From positions 1-37,233 of the forward strand of contig JAHEBL010000024.1 in assembly GCA_024642265.1 (NCBI GenBank): 37,233 nucleotides of DNA, written 5' to 3'. Each line of letters opens with the position of its first letter. Within the stretch, counting starts at the first letter, position 1. Source of the DNA: Haliea sp. (GTDB taxonomy: Bacteria; Pseudomonadota; Gammaproteobacteria; Pseudomonadales; Halieaceae). The notes beneath the pieces were generated by a model. It was not told the DNA's origin. It did no database searches and saw only the letters and a program-made list of their open reading frames with translations. Below, piece by piece: positions 7,538 to 15,680 of this stretch. Position numbers and translations under genes: made by a program.

Positions 7538-9388
7538 ATGACTGATAAGAAAGCAGCAACAACTGCGATACAGGGTGTCGGTGCTATTGCCTTGCTGGTT
7601 TCAGCGCAGGGTGCAATGGCCGCCGACTGGGATTTTTCAGGTTTTATTCGCCAGGAAGGAGCCTACTCACTGAGTGAAGGTGGTCGCGAGAACTACTGGA
7701 ACCAGGGGGGCAACATGTACAATGGCAACCCGACCATTAACACTATAAATGAGGCCGTGGGAATCGTGCCCGCCACGATTACCCGGCCGAAGTCTTTGGA
7801 AGAGGACAATGACTGGAACCTGAATATGACACGCGGCCAACTGGATATAGATGCCAAGTTCAGTGACAGCCTGAAGTTCGTCGGCAGGGTGCGGGCTGTT
7901 TACGCGTGGGATACCTATGATGGTTATGGCGATCAAAACTACTTTGAAACGCCGTTTCGCGGTGACTGCGCCACCCGCCTGGAAATCTGCGGCGAGGATT
8001 ACATGGTCGACCTGCCGTCTTTCTACCTGGACTGGAACAGTGGCGCTTTCTGGCTGAGGGCGGGCAACCAGCAGATCGCCTGGGGCGAATCGCTTTTCTT
8101 CCGCGTACTCGATACACCGAACGGACTGGATTTGCGCCGACACTCTGCGCTCGACTGGGCAGCGGAGGAATTTTCTGACAAGCGCGTTCCTTCCCTTGGT
8201 CTTCGGGGCAGCTACCGGTTTGACAGCGGCTGGGAGCTGGAGGGCTGGACCCAGGAGTTTCAGCCCTCGGTGCTTTCCGATGAAAATACGCCGTACAACG
8301 TGATCGCTTCACAGTTCGTAGTGCTGCAGGAAGACGGATTTGACGAGGTTGACGACAAGTGGAACTTCGGCGCCCGCCTGCGGGGCCAGGTCGGGGAGCT
8401 GGGTTTGCAGTTCACCTACACCAATCGATATAACCCGGACGGGGTCTATCGCTGGGTGGCCTCAGGTGTTGACCCGTTTGCCAAAAACGGGATTCCGGAC
8501 GCCGGTGGTGTGGGACCATTGCTGGCGCAGACACCCTTCGAGCCGTTTACAGAGCAGGGGGTCTATACGGCCAAGGAGTGGTTCAACTACGCTGGGAGAT
8601 CGCGCCTGAACGGGGCGAACCTGCAACAGTTACTGGATGATTTCCCGGTCGCACAGGCGCTCACCAGTGCAACCCTGGAGCAGTTGGGGATTCCCGGAAA
8701 TACACCGGTTAATAACTATGGAATAAGCACCACCGTGCTGGATGCGTTTTTTTCCCCACAGCTTGGTCTGGGTAACCTGCGCGGATATATCGACCGCAGG
8801 TACAAGAGTGAGGACATCTTCGGGTTCGGTACCAACTACATGTTTTTCAGCGAGCCCGACTCGCTGCTGGACCAGTTGATCGTTCGTTTTGAAGCAACCT
8901 ACACCCCCGACAAGGTTTTTACGGATCCCTCCCTTGCACAGGATTACCTTGAGGAAGATGAGTGGGTAACCTCGCTCGTTTTTGAAAAATACCACCGCTT
9001 CTCTAACAGCTTTCCCGCGACCTATATGGTGCTGCAGTGGATGCACAAGTCCGAGAGTGACCTGTTTGGCAGGCACCTGGATGGCTACGGTGGCCAGACT
9101 CTCGAGAACGCGGACTGGAAAGGGCCCGGCGGACGGGACGGATTCGATGCCGTGTCATTCGCGTTTCAGCAGCCTTCTCCCACGCTGGCGTGGCGGACAG
9201 ACTTTGCCATCCTGTGGGATCCCAAGGGCGGCTACCTGATCCAGCCCGGCGTTCGCTGGAAGCCTGCCGAGGCCTGGAGCGCTGAACTGTTTGCGAACTT
9301 CATCGGTGGCGACAGCGACAACCAGAACACCTTGAGTACTTTTGATTACGCTGATGAGGTGGCATTCCGCCTGACTTACCAGTTCTGA
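7538..9388 (+). CDS. DUF1302 outer-membrane protein
   Basis: This 616-residue protein has a Sec signal peptide ending at about residue 28 (QGAMA, then ADWDFSGF). Alternating aromatic strands follow, and the terminal Phe (RLTYQF) is the usual signal for insertion of beta-barrels into the outer membrane. Family features include NMTRGQLDID, LRAGNQQIAWGES and LDLRRHSALDW. Two cysteines (144 and 151) could form a loop disulfide. DUF1302 proteins are predicted barrels that co-occur with DUF1329 and COG1033 exporters. A role as outer-membrane port for a hydrophobic compound fits but is unproven. The ribosome binding site is GGAGAG before 7538. ExbB begins six bases after the stop. Confidence 0.9.
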   Translation: MTDKKAATTAIQGVGAIALLVSAQGAMAADWDFSGFIRQEGAYSLSEGGRENYWNQGGNMYNGNPTINTINEAVGIVPATITRPKSLEEDNDWNLNMTRGQLDIDAKFSDSLKFVGRVRAVYAWDTYDGYGDQNYFETPFRGDCATRLEICGEDYMVDLPSFYLDWNSGAFWLRAGNQQIAWGESLFFRVLDTPNGLDLRRHSALDWAAEEFSDKRVPSLGLRGSYRFDSGWELEGWTQEFQPSVLSDENTPYNVIASQFVVLQEDGFDEVDDKWNFGARLRGQVGELGLQFTYTNRYNPDGVYRWVASGVDPFAKNGIPDAGGVGPLLAQTPFEPFTEQGVYTAKEWFNYAGRSRLNGANLQQLLDDFPVAQALTSATLEQLGIPGNTPVNNYGISTTVLDAFFSPQLGLGNLRGYIDRRYKSEDIFGFGTNYMFFSEPDSLLDQLIVRFEATYTPDKVFTDPSLAQDYLEEDEWVTSLVFEKYHRFSNSFPATYMVLQWMHKSESDLFGRHLDGYGGQTLENADWKGPGGRDGFDAVSFAFQQPSPTLAWRTDFAILWDPKGGYLIQPGVRWKPAEAWSAELFANFIGGDSDNQNTLSTFDYADEVAFRLTYQF

Positions 9389-9394
9389 TCACAG

Positions 9395-10057
9395 GTGCTG
9401 GAGCAGGTACCGCAGCAGGGAGAGTGGCTGGCACTACTGATGCTGGGAGGGCCGGTCGTACTGGTCCTGCTGCTGATGTCAGTGGTGGCCCTGGCGATAA
9501 CCCTGTTCAAGTTGATCCAGTTTCGCGGCATTGCACGGCGCGCGCTGGATCAGCTCGATGGCGCTGTATCATTGTGGTGCGACGGTTCCGAAACCGAGGC
9601 GGCAGCCGCAGTTGCAGTTAACAGGTCCGATGTGGCCCCTGTCATTGCAAACGGCATGACCTGGCTCGCGCGGGAGGGTGTCGACGCTGAGACCGCCGCA
9701 ACGGAGCTGAGCAGGATGTCCCAGCAAATACTGGCGCGTCTCTCGTCACTGCTTGGTGTGCTGGAGCAGGTAGCCTATCTCGCCCCGTTACTGGGTCTGT
9801 TAGGCACGGTGCTGGGTATTATCGATGTATTTCACGGACTGGCAGACCAGGGTTCCAGCGCCAATGCGGGCATGCTCGCAGGTGGCATCTGGGAGGCCCT
9901 GTTGACGACTGCGGTTGGTCTCACGGTGGCTATTCCCTTCGCACTGGTGCACGCAGGCTTGCAGGCGCGTGTCGATTCGCTGCGTACGCGTATGGAAAAT
10001 ATGTTGACACGATTATTCACCGCCGGACTTTACAAGCACCCGGCACCGGTCAGCTGA
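9395..10057 (+). CDS. ExbB/TolQ/MotA-family proton channel subunit
   Basis: This 220-residue inner-membrane protein has helices at about 11-42, 118-147 and 160-188. The conserved core LLGLLGTVLGIIDVFHGL (Thr138) and the following GGIWEALLTTAVGLTVAIP (Glu167, Thr171/172) are the MotA/TolQ/ExbB signature whose Thr and Glu line the proton path. ExbB forms a pentamer around an ExbD dimer and turns proton flow into motion of a TonB-like partner. The start is GTG at 9395, six bases after the DUF1302 stop and without a good ribosome binding site, so translation is probably coupled. Being locked between an outer-membrane protein and two ExbD genes, it likely powers this cluster rather than general TonB receptors. 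Confidence 0.92.
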   Translation: MLEQVPQQGEWLALLMLGGPVVLVLLLMSVVALAITLFKLIQFRGIARRALDQLDGAVSLWCDGSETEAAAAVAVNRSDVAPVIANGMTWLAREGVDAETAATELSRMSQQILARLSSLLGVLEQVAYLAPLLGLLGTVLGIIDVFHGLADQGSSANAGMLAGGIWEALLTTAVGLTVAIPFALVHAGLQARVDSLRTRMENMLTRLFTAGLYKHPAPVS

Positions 10058-10069
10058 GAGAACTGGAGC

Positions 10070-10468
10070 ATGCGCCTGCCAAAGCGCTTGCCGCGCGCCG
10101 TTAGGCGTATCAGCCTGACGCCACTGATTGATATCGTTTTTATCCTTCTGTTATTTTTTATCCTTGAGAGCAATTTCCTCCGCTTTGGTGAGCTTGTCTT
10201 CAATATTCCCCGCCAGGACCAGCCCGGCGAATCGGCAACAGCAGCCCTGGATATACAGGTTTTCGCGGACGGGCGGATATGGCTGGATGGGCAGGCCTTG
10301 CAGCCGGCCTCACTGGATGCCTACCTTGAGGACAGGAAATATGATGTCCAGACGGCGGTATTTGTCCGCGCGCAGGACGAACTGCCTATCCAGTTGCTCG
10401 TCAATGTTGTTGATATATTGCAGCGTCATTCATTATCAAAATTGCAGATAGTCGAGCTACAGGAGTGA
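10070..10468 (+). CDS. ExbD/TolR-family protein 1 (pore Asp present)
   Basis: This 132-residue protein has one membrane helix near the N-terminus and a small periplasmic domain. The helix reads LTPLIDIVFILLLFF, with Asp21 in the place of the essential proton-carrying Asp of ExbD and TolR. The periplasmic part (about 45-130) shows the usual ExbD strand pattern, DIQVFADGRIWLDGQAL and AVFVRAQDELPIQLLVNVVD. It begins 12 bases after ExbB and ends where ExbD-2 begins. With ExbB it should form the proton-driven stator. This is the only one of the two ExbD copies with the acidic residue. Confidence 0.92.
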   Translation: MRLPKRLPRAVRRISLTPLIDIVFILLLFFILESNFLRFGELVFNIPRQDQPGESATAALDIQVFADGRIWLDGQALQPASLDAYLEDRKYDVQTAVFVRAQDELPIQLLVNVVDILQRHSLSKLQIVELQE

Positions 10469-10470
10469 CT

Positions 10471-10887
10471 GTGCTGATCAAGTTGGAAACGATCACCTCG
10501 GGAGGTAAACGCATCGATGACAAAATAATCCCGATGATCAATATTATATTCCTGCTGCTGATGTTTTTCCTGATAGCGGGAAATATCTCCGAGCTGGTCG
10601 ACGAGGACGTGGTGCCGCCGCGTTCCACCACGAATACAACTTTCGCTGCAGCCGGCGCTGATTGGGTCCTGACCCGCGATGGTGCCATTGTGCTTGGTGG
10701 GCAGGCCTATGACCTGCCGCAGCTCGCCGGGAAGCTGGATGCGGCAGGTTCGCTCCCCAAACGTATCATCCTGCGCGCCGATGCAAGCGCCCACAGCGGC
10801 GCGCTGATACCCCTGATGGACCTGCTGCGCAGCCACGGGGTCGAGAAAATTGCGCTGGTGACAATCAACGATGACGGCGGTAGCTGA
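10471..10887 (+). CDS. ExbD/TolR-family protein 2 (pore Asp replaced by Asn)
   Basis: This is a second ExbD-type protein of about 138 residues, with one membrane helix and a periplasmic domain. I chose GTG 10471 because AGGAG (10461-10465) lies five bases upstream. GTG 10465, overlapping the ExbD-1 stop as GTGA, is the alternative. The helix reads IPMINIIFLLLMFFLIAG. It aligns with LTPLIDIVFILLLFF of ExbD-1, and codon AAT puts Asn where the essential Asp should be. The C-terminal part (GAIVLGGQAYDLPQL, RIILRADASAHSGALIPLMDLL) fits the ExbD periplasmic fold. It probably pairs with ExbD-1 in one ExbB ring, giving a lopsided proton path. Confidence 0.9.
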   Translation: MLIKLETITSGGKRIDDKIIPMINIIFLLLMFFLIAGNISELVDEDVVPPRSTTNTTFAAAGADWVLTRDGAIVLGGQAYDLPQLAGKLDAAGSLPKRIILRADASAHSGALIPLMDLLRSHGVEKIALVTINDDGGS

Positions 10888-10911
10888 ACTGCGCTGCCGG
10901 GGCGGCAGGGC

Positions 10912-12006
10912 ATGATGGGCCTGCGCAGGGGCGGCCTGTGGATTCTATTGCTGCTGATCTCGCTACTGGTCCACTTTCTGCTGTCCTGGCAGGCGGGGCG
11001 CGGCCTCGATCTACCGGGCAGCAAGAGTGCCGGGGATGCGGTTGAGGTGGAGCTCGTTGTGCCCAGGGAAGCGCCTGAAAAACCTGACCCCCTGCTGTTT
11101 GAAGAACCGCCAGAGCTGGATCCACCGGCCGTACTGGTGGCCGCGGCCAGTGAAACACTGCCGCCTCCCTCAGTTGACCTGGCCATGGTGGCTGCAGCGG
11201 GCGGGCGCAGTGAGGCCTTATTGGCTCCCCCTGTGCTGGATACGGTTGTGTTCACAGCGGGGCAGGGCACCGCGGGTTTTGGTACAGGTATCGGCACTGG
11301 ACTGAGCCAGTCCACCAACAGTTTCGCCGCCTATGTACAGGGATTGAGAGAAACGGGGCTGGATGTGATGTTTGTGGTTGACGCCACGGGATCCATGGAT
11401 TGGGCGATAACGGAAGTGAGAACACGCATAGCGGATATAGTGGATTCGGTGCGCTCACTGGTGCCCATTGCCCGTTTCGGGGTTGTCGCTTATCGGGATT
11501 ATGACGATCCTGAGTTTGTAACGCGTGCCCAGCCCCTGAGCTTTTCGCTGGCAAAGTTAAGCGCTTTCCTGGGTACACTGGAGGCCGCCGGAGGCGGTAC
11601 CTGGCAGGAGGCCGTTACGGCGGGCATGGAAGCGGCGATGGATGCGAACTGGCGCACCGGCGCCAGGCGGGTGGTCGTTATTATCGGCGATGCGCCGCCC
11701 TATGAAGCTGACCTGCCACGTTTGCTTGGGCTGGCGCAGGACATGGTGACGAACGGGGGGCAGGTTTCTACCCTCGACGTCAGCAACGACTCCAATCCGG
11801 CATTGATTGAAGCCTCCGTGGGACGCAAGGTGAACCGATCACTGTATCGCAACAAACCGATGCTCCAGTTCCAGGCGATTGCGGACGCCGGTAACGGCAC
11901 AGCGGCGACAATGGACGGCGACATTATTGTCGCCAGGCAATTGCTTACGCTTGTTATGGGCGGCCAGTTTTCCGCTGAAATGTCGCTGCTTCTGGAGGCG
12001 ATGTAG
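10912..12006 (+). CDS. TonB-like N-terminus fused to a von Willebrand A (VWA) domain
   Basis: This 364-residue protein was not recognised as a named family. Residues 9-26 form one membrane helix with Ser17-x3-His21, the S-x3-H pattern of the TonB helix that contacts ExbB/ExbD. A TonB-like linker follows (AVEVELVVPREAPEKPDP, then EEPPELDPP). After a Gly-rich hinge (118-130), residues 150-350 are a VWA domain. MIDAS residues are visible as DATGS (157-161), GGGT (227-230) and GDAPP with Asp260. There is no TonB C-terminal domain. The protein is therefore membrane-anchored with a metal-binding adhesion domain in the periplasm. Its place right after ExbB, ExbD-1 and ExbD-2 supports a role as their moving partner. 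The next gene overlaps its stop by one base. Confidence 0.85.
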   Translation: MMGLRRGGLWILLLLISLLVHFLLSWQAGRGLDLPGSKSAGDAVEVELVVPREAPEKPDPLLFEEPPELDPPAVLVAAASETLPPPSVDLAMVAAAGGRSEALLAPPVLDTVVFTAGQGTAGFGTGIGTGLSQSTNSFAAYVQGLRETGLDVMFVVDATGSMDWAITEVRTRIADIVDSVRSLVPIARFGVVAYRDYDDPEFVTRAQPLSFSLAKLSAFLGTLEAAGGGTWQEAVTAGMEAAMDANWRTGARRVVVIIGDAPPYEADLPRLLGLAQDMVTNGGQVSTLDVSNDSNPALIEASVGRKVNRSLYRNKPMLQFQAIADAGNGTAATMDGDIIVARQLLTLVMGGQFSAEMSLLLEAM

Positions 12007-14225
12007 TGCGCCCCGACACTCATCCCCGACACATACTCCGCGCCATTGTGTTGCTGCTGATCCCTTTATCGCCCGCTATTGCTGATGTAATACCTGATTA
12101 CGATGCCTTGCGCCGCGCGGCAGCCGGGACAGGCACGGACGTGCAACAATGCCCTGAAATGGCTGAATCCTATGGTGGCTGGGTGGCCAGCCAGCGGGAG
12201 TCGGAAACCCGGCGTGACGCGTTGCTTGAAAGTCGCCAGCTGGGCGAGCAGATACACAGCCGTTGTCGGGAGAGCATTCGCACTCTGGAACTGGCGACAG
12301 GACAGGATGAGACGGCCCTCGAGGCGCTGTATCGCTCGGAAGTCTGGTACAGAGTCAACCAGGCGCTGGCGTCATTACGGTATTGGCAGGCCTGGCTTGA
12401 CCTGTCTCTCGCCCAGCATGCCGGGGGCGACAGTGAGGCCGCGGTAACGGACCTGGAGCGGGCAAGGCGGGGCTTCCAGGCAGCCTCACTGCGGATACTC
12501 TTCCCCGGCGTGGTATACGGCAGCTGGCTGGGCCTTGCTTATGTGGATCAGTTGCAGGGGGATGAGGCAGGCATGAGAAAGCGCCTGGAGCTGCTGAAGC
12601 GGGCGCTGGCAACCGACCCGGATAATCCACTGCACGAGATCATCGATACGGAGCTCGGTCTGCTCGCGCTGCGCCTCGATGATCCCGGCCCGATCAGGCT
12701 GGTGGAGGGCGAGGTGCTGACCGCAGGCAGGGCGCGTCTCGTCGAGGAGCAGGTATTCGCCCTGCTTGAGCGTCACCGCCAGGAACAGGAAGGTGCCATA
12801 GAAGCTGCCCGGTACCTGCGACAGCTGGTTGACCAGGGTTATCTTGACGACCGTCTGTTCAGCAGAATTCTCAACTACCGCGATGAGATAGTAGGCCATG
12901 AGTTTGGTGCTATCAGTCTTCTGGTGGATGCCGAATATGCCTACGCGTACCAGCAGTACGACAGCAACGTATTGAAGTTTCGCCAATTCCTGTCCAGCGA
13001 TGCTGTTCGCTTGCAACTGGACCTGAGCCTCTATTACTACCACTTTGCCGTGTCGCTTTACCAGATAGGATTGAGCCGGGATTCGATGCAGGTGATAGAA
13101 AAGTTGCGTGCATCCGAACAGCTGCCCGGCGGTCTCGAAGCATCGGTCGCCAAATTGTATTTTATCGTTGCGAATGCCATGTACCAGAGCCGGGCCACAA
13201 CGGCGCATGCGCAGCAACTGGAAAGCGCCGCCAGGGATTTTGTCGGCAGCTCCCCGGCAGATCCCGACATCGCCAGTGCCCACATGGCGCTCGCCCGGGT
13301 GGCGGGCAGTGACGAGGAGCGAGAACGGCAGTTGCAGCTGGCTCGTAGAGACTCGCGCCTGAAAGAGAGTATCCGCGCGGTTGAGCTGGAGGAGGGCCTG
13401 GCGCGCTTCCAGGCTGCGCTGGAGGCTGGCGACCGACAGGCGGTAGCTGCGCAGGCGCAAATCGCCCTGGAATTGATAGACGACCTGCCTGATGCACAGC
13501 GCGAAACGCTTGATGTGCAAGTGCTGACTCTGCAGTTGCAGAGTATCCTTGCTGATGATGCGCAAGAAATACTGCTGGCACTTGATGAACTTTACAATAA
13601 TCCGGCACTTGAATCCTCGCAGAAACGCGTGCTCGCCTGGTCCAGACTGCGTGTGATAGACCGCCTGCAGGGGTCAGCCGCCATGCAGGATTTTGTAGGC
13701 AGCCTGCCGGCAGCCGGTGTCGATTCCGTCCTTGATAAGGAGCTCTACGTTTTTCTGCGGGAGTTTGAAACCCTGGGTCGTCACGCAGAGCTGGCGCAGT
13801 TGTGCGCGTTGTGGTTGCCCGCGATGCAATCCCAGCCGCAGCTGCAGCGGCAGGTATGGTTGCTGCAGATCAATGCCCTGCGTGCTGCTTCACAGGGTGA
13901 ACAAGCGCTGCAGGCGATTCGGGCAATGCTCGCGATCTTTCCGAACTCGGGGGATGCCTGGGAACAACTGGCGGCGCAGTCCGAAGCCATGGGCGACGTG
14001 TTTGCCGCCGAACGTGCCCTGGCGCATATAGCTGCCGCGGAACCGGAGGGTTCGGCGCGCTGGCTGGACACCTCGGTGCAGCGCCTGCGGCTGCTGGCCG
14101 CTGGTTCCAGTGCAGACCGTGCCTGCTCACTTTATCGGCGTATACTGGTGTACGATCATCGATTGGACGAACCACAGCAGAGCAGTCTGGCGGAGTTTGC
14201 CGCCGGCAATGGCTGTCAGGGATAA
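12006..14225 (+). CDS. Large exported helical-repeat (TPR-like) protein
   Basis: The start is GTG 12006, which shares its G with the TAG stop of the TonB/VWA gene. The 739-residue product has a signal peptide (about 1-26, SPAIA then DV). The rest is rich in Ala, Leu, Glu, Gln and Arg, with helix-turn-helix units typical of tetratricopeptide-like arrays, for example AAVTDLERARRGFQAASLRI, LQAIRAMLAIFPNSGDAWEQ and QSEAMGDVFAAERALAHIA. I do not recognise a specific family. A periplasmic repeat scaffold would suit a protein that binds the VWA domain or the outer-membrane partner. The tight overlap shows it is translated with the TonB/VWA protein. Repeat number needs a profile search. Confidence 0.8.
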   Translation: MRPDTHPRHILRAIVLLLIPLSPAIADVIPDYDALRRAAAGTGTDVQQCPEMAESYGGWVASQRESETRRDALLESRQLGEQIHSRCRESIRTLELATGQDETALEALYRSEVWYRVNQALASLRYWQAWLDLSLAQHAGGDSEAAVTDLERARRGFQAASLRILFPGVVYGSWLGLAYVDQLQGDEAGMRKRLELLKRALATDPDNPLHEIIDTELGLLALRLDDPGPIRLVEGEVLTAGRARLVEEQVFALLERHRQEQEGAIEAARYLRQLVDQGYLDDRLFSRILNYRDEIVGHEFGAISLLVDAEYAYAYQQYDSNVLKFRQFLSSDAVRLQLDLSLYYYHFAVSLYQIGLSRDSMQVIEKLRASEQLPGGLEASVAKLYFIVANAMYQSRATTAHAQQLESAARDFVGSSPADPDIASAHMALARVAGSDEERERQLQLARRDSRLKESIRAVELEEGLARFQAALEAGDRQAVAAQAQIALELIDDLPDAQRETLDVQVLTLQLQSILADDAQEILLALDELYNNPALESSQKRVLAWSRLRVIDRLQGSAAMQDFVGSLPAAGVDSVLDKELYVFLREFETLGRHAELAQLCALWLPAMQSQPQLQRQVWLLQINALRAASQGEQALQAIRAMLAIFPNSGDAWEQLAAQSEAMGDVFAAERALAHIAAAEPEGSARWLDTSVQRLRLLAAGSSADRACSLYRRILVYDHRLDEPQQSSLAEFAAGNGCQG

Positions 14226-14238
14226 CGGGAGCGTTAGC

Positions 14239-15615
14239 ATGCGCATACGTCGCTATGACCACGGTTTTTCGCGCCGACATTTTCTCTCCCAGTTGGGCCG
14301 CGGTGTGCTGGCCACCGGTGTCCTGGCTCCGCTGTGGTCGAGCATTGCCCGTACCGGAAGCATAGAAAGCGCTTACCCTGATGAACTGTTGTCGATAGAT
14401 GCCTACACGGGGGGGAAACTCAGTGCCGGCGATCGAATAGATGCGGGTAACGTCGCACTGGTGAAAGACCTGCTGGATCCCATTCAGTACACGCAGGTCG
14501 CACAGATGGGCCGGGTATTGACGCTGCGCCCGACCACCACGAACATCATGGAACTCAGCCCCTGGGAGTATATAGAGGCCACCTTGCGCAACCAGGGCCA
14601 GGCGATTTTTGCGCCAGACGGCAACGTGGTTACCCGTGAAGGCAAGCCCTGGATAGGCGGCAACCCTTTTCCGGACCCGAAGTCCGCGCTCGAGGTGTTT
14701 GCGGGCATCACCCTGAGCTGGGGGCGGCATGACGTGTCGTTGGCGGCGGTGAAGGAGTGGGACCTGGATGAGAATGGGGAGGTGGCTTACCAATACCAGT
14801 CCTGCTGGGTTGAGATGAGTCCTGTGGGACGACTGGTAATAGAACCCAGGCCATACTGGCCGGGGCACGAAGACAAATTGCGTTACCAGTCGGTGTTTTT
14901 TGTGTCACCAAACGATATCAAGGGCACCTCTTATCTGAACATCTGGCACTATGACCAGAATCGCTACCCTGATCTGTACGGCTACCTGCCCGCTTTCAAG
15001 CGGGTCAGGCGTTTCCCCACAAACCAGCGTTTTGAGCCGCTGATTCCAGGTTCTACCCTGTACCTGTCGGATGCCTGGGCCGCGGGAGACCCCTTCCTCA
15101 CCTGGGGTAACTACCGTACGATTCACCGCGGCCCGGTGCTGGCGGCAGTGAGCAACAGCTGGAACGCACAGGATCCAAACTGGGAACACACTGTCCATGG
15201 CGGGCAAAATGGACAGACTTTCTGGGATACTGAGGTAGAACTGATTCCGGAAGCCATCGTGGTTGAGGCGGAGCCGACCGGCTATCCCAGGGCTCCCATC
15301 AGCAAGAAACGCGTATGGTTTGACGCCAGGACACTGCTGCCGCTGAGCATGGTGAGTTTTGATCGACGCGGCGAGATTTTCCGCTCCTTCGATGGTGCCT
15401 ATTCACTGTACGAGCAGGGCGACATGCGGGTAATGGATGGCGATCACCCCTACTGGTCCTGGACGCGGGTGCATGCACACGATATACAAACCAACCGGAT
15501 TACGCGGTTGGCACAGGTGAAAGAGATTGAGGGCGGTTATCACAGCGAGGTTAACAACCCCGATGTTTATGAGCGTTACCTCACCGAGGGGGCGCTCAGG
15601 CGACTCGGTACCTAG
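14239..15615 (+). CDS. Tat-exported DUF1329 protein (copy B)
   Basis: The start is ATG 14239, supported by GGGAG (14227-14231) seven bases upstream. A longer frame from 14110 overlaps the previous gene and would place the signal internally. The 458-residue protein has a twin-arginine signal SRRHFLSQ (11-18) and the same DUF1329 body as copy A. In a 54-residue stretch aligned by eye (ELLSIDAYT onward), about two thirds of residues match. Shared landmarks include WIGGNPFP, FKRVRRFP, LSDAWAAGDP and VVEAEPTGYPRAPISKKRVW. It likely arose by duplication and could serve a second ligand or a second step of transport. It follows the repeat protein by 13 bases, tying the ExbB/D/VWA set to the DUF1329 set. 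Confidence 0.9.
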   Translation: MRIRRYDHGFSRRHFLSQLGRGVLATGVLAPLWSSIARTGSIESAYPDELLSIDAYTGGKLSAGDRIDAGNVALVKDLLDPIQYTQVAQMGRVLTLRPTTTNIMELSPWEYIEATLRNQGQAIFAPDGNVVTREGKPWIGGNPFPDPKSALEVFAGITLSWGRHDVSLAAVKEWDLDENGEVAYQYQSCWVEMSPVGRLVIEPRPYWPGHEDKLRYQSVFFVSPNDIKGTSYLNIWHYDQNRYPDLYGYLPAFKRVRRFPTNQRFEPLIPGSTLYLSDAWAAGDPFLTWGNYRTIHRGPVLAAVSNSWNAQDPNWEHTVHGGQNGQTFWDTEVELIPEAIVVEAEPTGYPRAPISKKRVWFDARTLLPLSMVSFDRRGEIFRSFDGAYSLYEQGDMRVMDGDHPYWSWTRVHAHDIQTNRITRLAQVKEIEGGYHSEVNNPDVYERYLTEGALRRLGT

Positions 15616-15680
15616 GCGAACCAGGCAGCCCTGCTGTGCGTGAGCATGGTAGGCAAACACAAAAAGAGGCAGTGATATCG

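Noticed and set aside
12486-13565. 359-residue minus-strand open frame inside the repeat-protein gene
   Set aside because: It lacks any domain, whereas the + strand frame has a signal peptide and coupled start. It is an antisense shadow.
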